The position numbers and the translations under genes were made by a program. A DNA stretch of 64,000 nt from Acestrorhynchus altus (lineage: Eukaryota > Chordata > Actinopteri > Characiformes > Acestrorhynchidae): positions 13,787,704-13,851,703 of the forward strand of contig CM067505.1 of NCBI GenBank assembly GCA_034509495.1, read 5' to 3'. Below are positions 57,861 to 64,000 of this stretch, one piece after another. The stretch's first letter is position 1; every line of letters begins with the position of its first letter. The notes below the pieces were generated by a model. The model was not told the DNA's origin, searched no databases, and worked only from the letters and a program-made list of their open reading frames with translations.

Positions 57861-58402
57861 CACCCCAAAAGCAGATCAACATTAATGACTGAATTTAAAG
57901 TGAAGGAAAAGTTAATTGTGCAGAAGTAAATTGCGGGCAGAAGTAAAAGCTATCACTTAAAATTCACTTACAGTACAAAAAATTAAATCAGTAAAACCAG
58001 GATTAAATAAAACTGCCACTGCTGAAGTGTCATTACAGACAATTAACACTGCTTATTAAGCATTAAAATATAACCTGTATTACTACACATAGCCAAAAGT
58101 CCAGGATATTAACTAAAGCAGTTAATACATGTTTACTTAACATTTGTTAAGCATTATTAATGTATTGCCTTTCATTGCCGTTCATGTAAATAAATGCTTT
58201 ATCCTTAATGGTAGTCATCACTTCATGTGAAAAGAGCATCAATTAATGCATTTGGTACATGTTTAGCTAACATTAATTAAGCATGGTTTAATTAAGAATA
58301 TCTTGTTCAATTTTACTTCTTATTATAAAAATAATATAAATAATATCATTATAAAAATAATGTAAGTGTTACAGAATAAACAATGTGTTTGAATGAGCAA
58401 GT

Positions 58403-58530
58403 CAAAGTCCTGACCTTAATCAAATAGAAATGTTGTGGAAGTTTGATGCAAGCAGTTCATTGGAAGAAATCTACAAACATAACAGTTGAAACTGCCTTGT
58501 ATGGAGGAATGGGCAAAGACTTTGATTTGG
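58403..58530 (+). mobile_element. Tc1-like transposase C-terminal fragment
   Basis: The plus strand encodes QSPDLNQIEMLW at 58403-58438, the catalytic-Glu region of Tc1 transposases (SPDLNPIE-x-LW in the family). After one frameshift come QAVHWKKSTNI and a GGMGK remnant. The rest of the element is not visible. Confidence 0.75.
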
Positions 58531-59339
58531 ACAGTTGCTCTAACATTGATCCATTAGCTTTCTTGCGCGTCCATGTGATTTTTAGCAAACTGCAGTCAGA
58601 TAGCAGTTTAATTATTGCAACCCTACCATGCACATCATTGTTGTTCTGTGTCCTCGTGAGCATTATTAGCCAGTGTAAGAAAGGCCTTCAATTGTTTAGG
58701 AAGGAATGCAAACTCTTTAGAAATCAACAACTATTCTTCTTAAGTTTCTCTCTTTTCTTTGTGTCATAATACACTTCCAATGAGTTTTGAAGATTAGACA
58801 TTGATATACCTCAGTTATTTAAATAAACTAGGGTGCCCACTAACCCCTGATTGTCGTCCCTCTAATTTCACCTTCAAGTCTGCTTATGCTAAAGTTCTGC
58901 ATACTTTTGCTAGTAACAGATATGTAATGTTGGATGATTTTTCTTAATATATAAATAAGCATGTGTAATATATTGGCCATGTCTGTTTGATTTGGTTTTC
59001 ATTATCTACTTTTTGAACTTTGATTTGATTAAATTTTAGGTCAAATTTAGGTTAGGAAGCAATGCAGATGCAGCAATGCAGAAACCACAAATAGCATAAT
59101 AACGTATGTTTTCACCTTTTAATTGAACCATTTCTTAATGTTGTAGTCACATTTACTTTGATATGAAAGAAAATAATCCAACAAAACTAAAACTAAGCAA
59201 GAAAACTAATGCAATGAAATATCCTGAACATATCATGATTTAAATGCATCGCTAACAAAATGGTAAAAAGGTAATATACTATACTACAGGATATCACTAT
59301 TTTTGGTAAAGTCATTTGAGATTATGTTTAGTAATTCTG
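58531..59339. other. grin2d intron, nothing recognised
   Basis: AT-rich intron DNA between two Tc1 relics. No coding signal. Confidence 0.4.
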
Positions 59340-59855
59340 AGGTAGTCTTCTTTCTTCACCATTCCATCTACTTTTCACTATGCAAAACAGCATCATTATG
59401 ATGTTGCCACCACCATGTTTAATGGTTAGTTCTTGGATTTGAATGTCTAACCTTTACTTTCTTCAGACACAATTTTGGCCATTGCCTCATTGTGGTCATT
59501 GTGGTCATTGTGGTCATTGTGGCCTTCCTCCAGAAAGTGTTTTTGGTCTGCGTTGTCAGATGCAAACTTTATTTAAGCTTCAAGGTTTTGGAACATGGAC
59601 TTTTTCTTGGTAGCCTCTGTCCACTAGCTTCCAGTTCATGGTAGACCTATGTGGATGGATTGTTCCTGACAATCCAAACCAATTTCCTGCATCTTTTGCC
59701 AAACACTGTTAATGTAGCTACAGCTCAAAATAACTTGTACTTGAACAGTTGTTTGAATTGGCGATAGTGGAATTTGCAGTTGTTGAGAAATGGATTGACT
59801 GTAAATCTCCAATTATCCTTTCCAGATCTGTACTGAGCTCCTTGGACTCTCCCAT
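59340..59855 (-). mobile_element. Tc1-like transposase relic, internally deleted
   Basis: Read on the minus strand, the segment starts with ATG at 59855-59853 and MGESKELSTDLERIIGDLQS, the N-terminus typical of Tc1 transposases. Near 59400-59425 the minus strand gives KHGGGNIIMM, the region of the second catalytic Asp (HGGGSIMLW in the family). The middle is much shorter than a normal gene. A short (GTGGTCATT)n array at about 59487-59522 lies inside it. Confidence 0.6.
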
Positions 59856-61329
59856 TATACAGTGTTGAGCAATCCAATCCAACCACAACTGTTCATGCCT
59901 TGCTGATTTAAGTTAAAATGTAAGTTGATTTAAGTTAAAATGTTAATAACATTATGTTTTAAGGTGCTTCCTGTAGAGGAATGATTCAGCCTTTTCACTT
60001 ATAAAATAAACCAAATTTGAAAAGTCATGTATACAAATACAATGCTAAATACTTGTTATGCCAAAAAGCATTGAAGACTAGTTTAATGTTAATAATTTGT
60101 TTACCATCTGTGGCACCAAAGCTTATTCAAAGAGATCCCTTTCAGTTCTTGTTTATACTCATTATTTGTTACAGTGGTTTTTACGCTGAAGTGCATTATA
60201 GGCTAGGAATATTTAGTTCACTAAATATCTACTGTGCTCATATCAACATTGTATTTGTTATTAAGTGATAAAATGATGTATAATCATATTTGAGCTATAT
60301 TTAAAAGATGAGAGGCTGATTATATTAGTACATGTAGTAAATGGACTCACATGCTGTGCTAATATAAAAACTGTACTAGAGATTTAAGTAATGGTGTGTG
60401 AGGAACTCATCATTCATTTTCTAGTTGGAAAGAATATGTCTGAATCTCTCTGCCTATTGCAAAATGGTAATTAAAGACACTTTAAATATGCTCAAAATTA
60501 TAACGTGTTATTAATTCATTAGTCTAGAATCATCTTGAGTTTTGCAAGGATGTCTGGATATGGTAATTTCACAGTCTCATTGATGCCCTTCACCATGAAT
60601 GTCGAAAATTTAAAAAGGACTTGACTGACAGAACTAATTCTGCCTCCACACTTTTCTATGGTTGTTTGATTTACTAGATAGAAATGATAGAATAGATATC
60701 ACTGTGCCTCCAGTATGAGGTTCCAGCTTGGTGGTGGAAAATGTGCAGGGAAATCTCACTTGGAAATCAAGGCCCTGCATTCACATGTCACAGAATTAAA
60801 CTCCAAAAAATGGATACACAAGTGAAAGAAAAATAGACACAATATGCTGTTTTCTCACTTTTTGCCTTTTCATTTTCTTTAGTCAAGAAAAAAAAAGTCT
60901 TATTTAGAAGTGTCTTTCAAATAGAAGGATATAGAAACAATAGCATATCAGAGATATAAAAAAAATAAGCAAAAAGAAAAATAACTGTACAAAGAAACAG
61001 AACTTAATGTGGATCAGTGGCAAAATAAAACCAAAAGCAACAAACGTGTTGGCACACGACTCCTGTGAAAGACACCAAATGCCTGATCACCTATAATACA
61101 AATTCTAGAGTATGGGACAATAAGCAGGTTGGAACAAGAAGAGTAAAGGGTGTGAATTGGAGAATAAATCTGAAGATAACTAGACAGATATGGAAGGGCC
61201 ACCACATGAATAGATGTATTTGCAGTGTGTAAGCATACAACCGGTAGATCTAGTTTAAATTAAATGCAATAATACATGCCAATGGAAATCTTTCAAGGCA
61301 CAGCTAATGTGAGCCCAGGATCTAGAATG
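59856..61329. other. grin2d intron, nothing firm
   Basis: AT-rich intron. The last 300 bases may be the continuation of the L2 relic at 61330, but similarity is too weak to mark. Confidence 0.4.
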
Positions 61330-61560
61330 GGCATGGAACCTCACTCACACCCAAACAGGAACAGCAGAAAGAGTATCATTACAGTAATCAATTCTAGAAG
61401 TCACAAAACCACGAATAAGACTATCCATTGCAGAGTGACTGATAAAGTGTTTTTTTTGCAATATTATTTAGGTGAAAAAATGGTCTTGGAAATGCTTCAG
61501 ATTTGTGGATCAAAAGACAGAGTACAGTCAAAAATGGCTTCCAAATTTAGAACCTCAGTC
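61330..61560 (-). mobile_element. Old L2-type LINE relic
   Basis: The minus strand encodes FHLNNIAK near 61460-61485 and has the L2 pattern around ATTACAGTAATCAATTCTAG (the region that encodes the DYCN box in better copies). It is heavily decayed and lies a few hundred bases downstream of the S1 exon. Confidence 0.5.
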
Positions 61561-61710
61561 AAGAAAAACATAATAAAATGAACAGATAAATGAAGGTTAC
61601 AGATTTTCTTAACAGTAGACTTCTCATTATTCATCCTAGAAAATTATCTGTCATGATGAGTTATTCAGCTTCAAATTCAGAGCTGAAAAGAAATACTAAC
61701 TGTAAAAAAA

Positions 61711-61714
61711 ATAA

Positions 61715-61779
<65 letters not shown>
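61711..61779. repeat. (AAT)n microsatellite
   Basis: About 23 AAT units just downstream of the S1 exon donor. Confidence 0.95.
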
Positions 61780-61781
<2 letters not shown>

Positions 61782-61817
61782 GAAGTTGTAGAATGCAATA
61801 TTCAAGTTGTAGCTCAC

Positions 61818-61971
61818 CAAGGAAGGCAGATGGAGAGACGGTGCCATTGCTTCGAGAAACCATGACACTGATGCCAGTCTCCACAAAGGGAACCGAAAAT
61901 TCCACAACCTCTGACCTCTCTTCATTTATGGTCAGTGAGCCAATGGCCATGTCAGCTCGTTTAGAAACCAC
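61818..61971 (-). CDS. grin2d: grin2d exon: end of ligand-binding lobe S1
   Basis: This 154-base exon has an AG acceptor just above 61971 and a GTGAGC donor just below 61818. It encodes 51 codons plus one base, from VVSKRADMAIG to GTVSPSAFL. It contains GSLTINEER, whose Ser, Thr and Arg correspond to the residues that hold glutamate in GluN2 subunits (S511, T513 and R518 in GluN2A). The segment runs up to the pre-M1 linker. It is fully open, and its exit phase (one base, G) is what the M1 exon needs to start with Glu. The preceding exon was not found within the remaining 2 kb, so it lies outside the window. Confidence 0.93.
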
Positions 61972-62065
61972 CTGGTAAGCATGAAGGAAACTGTAATTAG
62001 TTGAAATAATAGTAATAATAATATTTATGTGTGTCCTCCTTAAAAACTTTTCCTTTACACCCAAT

Positions 62066-62154
<89 letters not shown>

Positions 62155-62160
62155 TATATG
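62066..62160. repeat. Poly(A) followed by (TA)n
   Basis: About 30 A residues run directly into about 55 bases of TA dinucleotides. Confidence 0.95.
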
Positions 62161-63344
62161 TATATATGATGTAACAACATCTACATCCTCAACCTGCTGC
62201 TGAAAATATAGTCTGTAAAAAAAAATAACAAAACAAGCTATGTCAGTAAAGCACCATTTTTCAGAATGACTAGTTTCAGGAAACTACTATGCATCCTGAG
62301 TTTAATATTCTGCAAGCAAGTTATGAAAGATTATGTATTAAAGGCTTTGTGCAAATCTAAATCTGAGTGTCATAAAAAACAAAGAAAACATACCCTCTCA
62401 CATTCAGTTACAGATGCTGCTTTAAAGACATGCTCTGTGGGTACACCAAACAAAGCGGGGTGGAATGTTTTGCAAACAGACACTCCACAAGGGCATGAAT
62501 GCAGAATACACTAAATATTCTACTGTTGAAGCTCAGTTAAGCATACTCTGTACTGTTTTTAAATGCAGAGGTTTTCTAAAAGAATTCTCAAACAAATTTA
62601 TGTAATGCAAAAAACTGAAGCCAAAACTGTATTTTTAATGATACAGTATATCATATTTTTATTTCTTTTTGATGCATTGCTATTTCTTGTACAATGAGAG
62701 CAAACTATTGTATGTTTGGCAAGAGTGTGTTTCAAGTCACAATGCCAAAGAAACACTGATGGGTGCAATAAGATTTGAATGTATATGAACTAAATGGTCT
62801 AAACAGACCAAACAAAGAGCAGACCATTGTCTCTTCCAAGTTGACCTGCGTTAGTATACTTATTAACTTATTAAAATGAAGCTACAGATATCTTCAGTTT
62901 TAAAACAATGCATATTCAGCAAGTATTTGTTTACTTAATATACACACATACACTTGTCACATCAATTATATTACACAAAGTACTGAGCCAATTTTTCAAA
63001 AAGGATAACCCATTTGAGGCCATTTGATACTGGAACATTGTTTAAGAATGTCATAGTACATACACAATATCAACAATACATAATAAACCCCCAAGCTCAG
63101 TTAAAGCAGAATACAACATGAACTAGAAAGCTACTTGGATATTACAGTCACTGCCACCAAATGTATGCAATAAAAAACAATTCTATTAGTCCTGAGTCTT
63201 TTGTTAACATTTTTTCATCTGATATTAGTGTGGACGCTAAGGAGACCAGAACTTAAACTGAACAATGTGTCAATATCTGGCACTGATCTGGTACAAAAGA
63301 ACTGAACTACAACTACAAGTGAACTGCAATACAAACACCCTTTA
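62161..63344. other. grin2d intron, no exon found
   Basis: I searched the minus strand for the preceding S1 exon and did not find it. No repeats were recognised either. Confidence 0.5.
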
Positions 63345-63560
63345 AAATCAATCAATCAAAGTTTATTTATATATTGCTTCTTACAACAAGGAGTAGTCAC
63401 AAAGCAGCTTTACAGAAATACGGGTCCAAGCTTCAAATGAGCAGCCAGCGGCAAATGTGGCAAGGAAAAACTCCCTCAGGATAGGAAGAAGAAATCTTGA
63501 AAGGAACCAAGGCCAAGAGAGGAACCCAACCTCCTCTGGTCGACACAGAGCATAGACAAA
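63345..63560 (-). mobile_element. L2-type LINE 3' tail
   Basis: AATCAATCAATCAAAGTTTA followed by GTCACAAAGCAGCTTTACAG and GGCAAGGAAAAACTCCCTCA matches the 3' end of the minus-strand L2 at 23.22-23.43 kb closely. Only the tail is present. Confidence 0.85.
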
Positions 63561-64000
63561 GGCACATACATAGGCAAAAAAGATGTATAATAGAAAATAA
63601 ATGAATAGAGAGGAAAAAGTTATCTTCAGTGCTTAAATAAAGATGCTACAATTGGTTTTTGGGGGATGACACAGAAGAATCACTTTTGGATCAATGTGTG
63701 AGTGTAAAGAGTCTTAAGATATTTAAAAAGTTAGACATGCTCACATGGTTTTTGTAATCAAAATGATTCTTCAATGACATCCATGCAAGATTCATTTTGT
63801 AGCACTTTCACTTTTAAGTGTGTGGATGAAAGTTAGGATTGGGTGACAAATACTGCTAAATACTAAATACACTTAGAGTGCATATTATTTACTTACCCTT
63901 TATCGAATGTACTATTTATCAGAATCATAGCTATTGATTTATTCAATAGCTCCCCCAGTACTCAGAGATCCATTCCAAATAGAGTTTGCAGTCCACTGGG
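63561..64000. other. Window end, nothing recognised
   Basis: AT-rich sequence, presumably grin2d intron. No features seen. Confidence 0.4.

Larger units (their letters stand above)
33048..61971 (-). other. grin2d: grin2d gene, 3' half (partial gene span)
   Basis: Seven exons of an NMDA-receptor GluN2 subunit lie on the minus strand in correct order over about 29 kb. The product is the glutamate-binding subunit of a heterotetrameric, Ca-permeable postsynaptic channel. The window covers the end of ligand-binding lobe S1, M1 to M4, S2 and the whole cytoplasmic tail; the amino-terminal domain and most of S1 lie beyond the window. The choice of GluN2D rests on the terminal residues RRGSAHFSSVESEV, the tail motifs YYGPI and RYWSVDKL and the M4 flank LVYWKLRHCLG, all recalled from the GluN2D family; GluN2C is the next alternative. 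Teleosts commonly keep two grin2d paralogues and I cannot tell which this is. Exons at 46.1-47.2 kb are disrupted. Confidence 0.9.

Noticed and set aside
61972..64000. Search for the next upstream grin2d exon
   Set aside because: No segment encoding the rest of S1 with suitable splice sites was found, so it is presumed to lie outside the window.

Overview
The window looks like ray-finned (teleost) fish DNA. It has one recognisable host gene on the minus strand, long introns, abundant AT and AC/AG microsatellites, and the usual fish transposon mix: L2 and RTE/Rex3 LINEs, an R2/HERO-type LINE, three Ty3/gypsy elements, Tc1, Tigger and hAT relics. An otophysan such as a catfish or characin is a guess only.

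The host gene is the 3' half of an NMDA-receptor GluN2 subunit, best matched to GluN2D (grin2d; da or db paralogue not resolved). Reading from high to low coordinates, seven exons are visible: ligand-binding S1 end (61818-61971), M1 (47096-47217), M2-M3 (46603-46824), first part of S2 (46144-46292), glutamate-site part of S2 (45513-45700), end of S2 plus M4 (38865-39097), and a 1000-codon terminal exon (33048-36050) ending in the PDZ ligand ESEV. Upstream exons lie beyond 64000. Four exons are intact and phase-matched. The three consecutive exons at 46.1-47.2 kb keep their splice sites but carry several small indels and stop codons. Immediately beside them, at 45807-45825, sits a perfect 19-base Tn5/Nextera mosaic end followed by a fold-back copy of nearby sequence. 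This points to an assembly or gap-fill fault, although real decay of the gene is not excluded.

Layout: 1-31 kb is intergenic and almost wholly repeats. It holds a Rex3 scrap, several copies of an unclassified dispersed repeat with a proline-rich low-complexity reading frame (0.8-2.5, 7.0-8.2, 17.0-17.4 and 26.0-26.6 kb), L2 LINEs (5.6-6.6, 23.2-26.0, 27.0-28.3 kb), a gypsy element with integrase ahead of reverse transcriptase (8.2-12.1 kb, Gmr1-like), an RTE LINE with an L2 nested inside it (12.3-15.3 kb), and a conventional gypsy element with a short 3' LTR (17.4-21.6 kb). From 29.6 to 33.0 kb come microsatellites and the probable grin2d 3' UTR. From 33 to 62 kb are grin2d exons and introns; the introns hold a hAT element, an internally inverted L2, a near full-length L2 relic, a Tigger fragment, Tc1 relics, a GC-rich Rex3 copy, a chromodomain-type gypsy broken by a Tc1 end, and an R2/HERO-like relic. 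From 62 to 64 kb is intron ending in another L2 tail.

I found no convincing new functional system. The observations most worth checking are the localised exon damage with its adapter, the unusual length and charge of the GluN2D tail, and the unclassified proline-rich repeat family.
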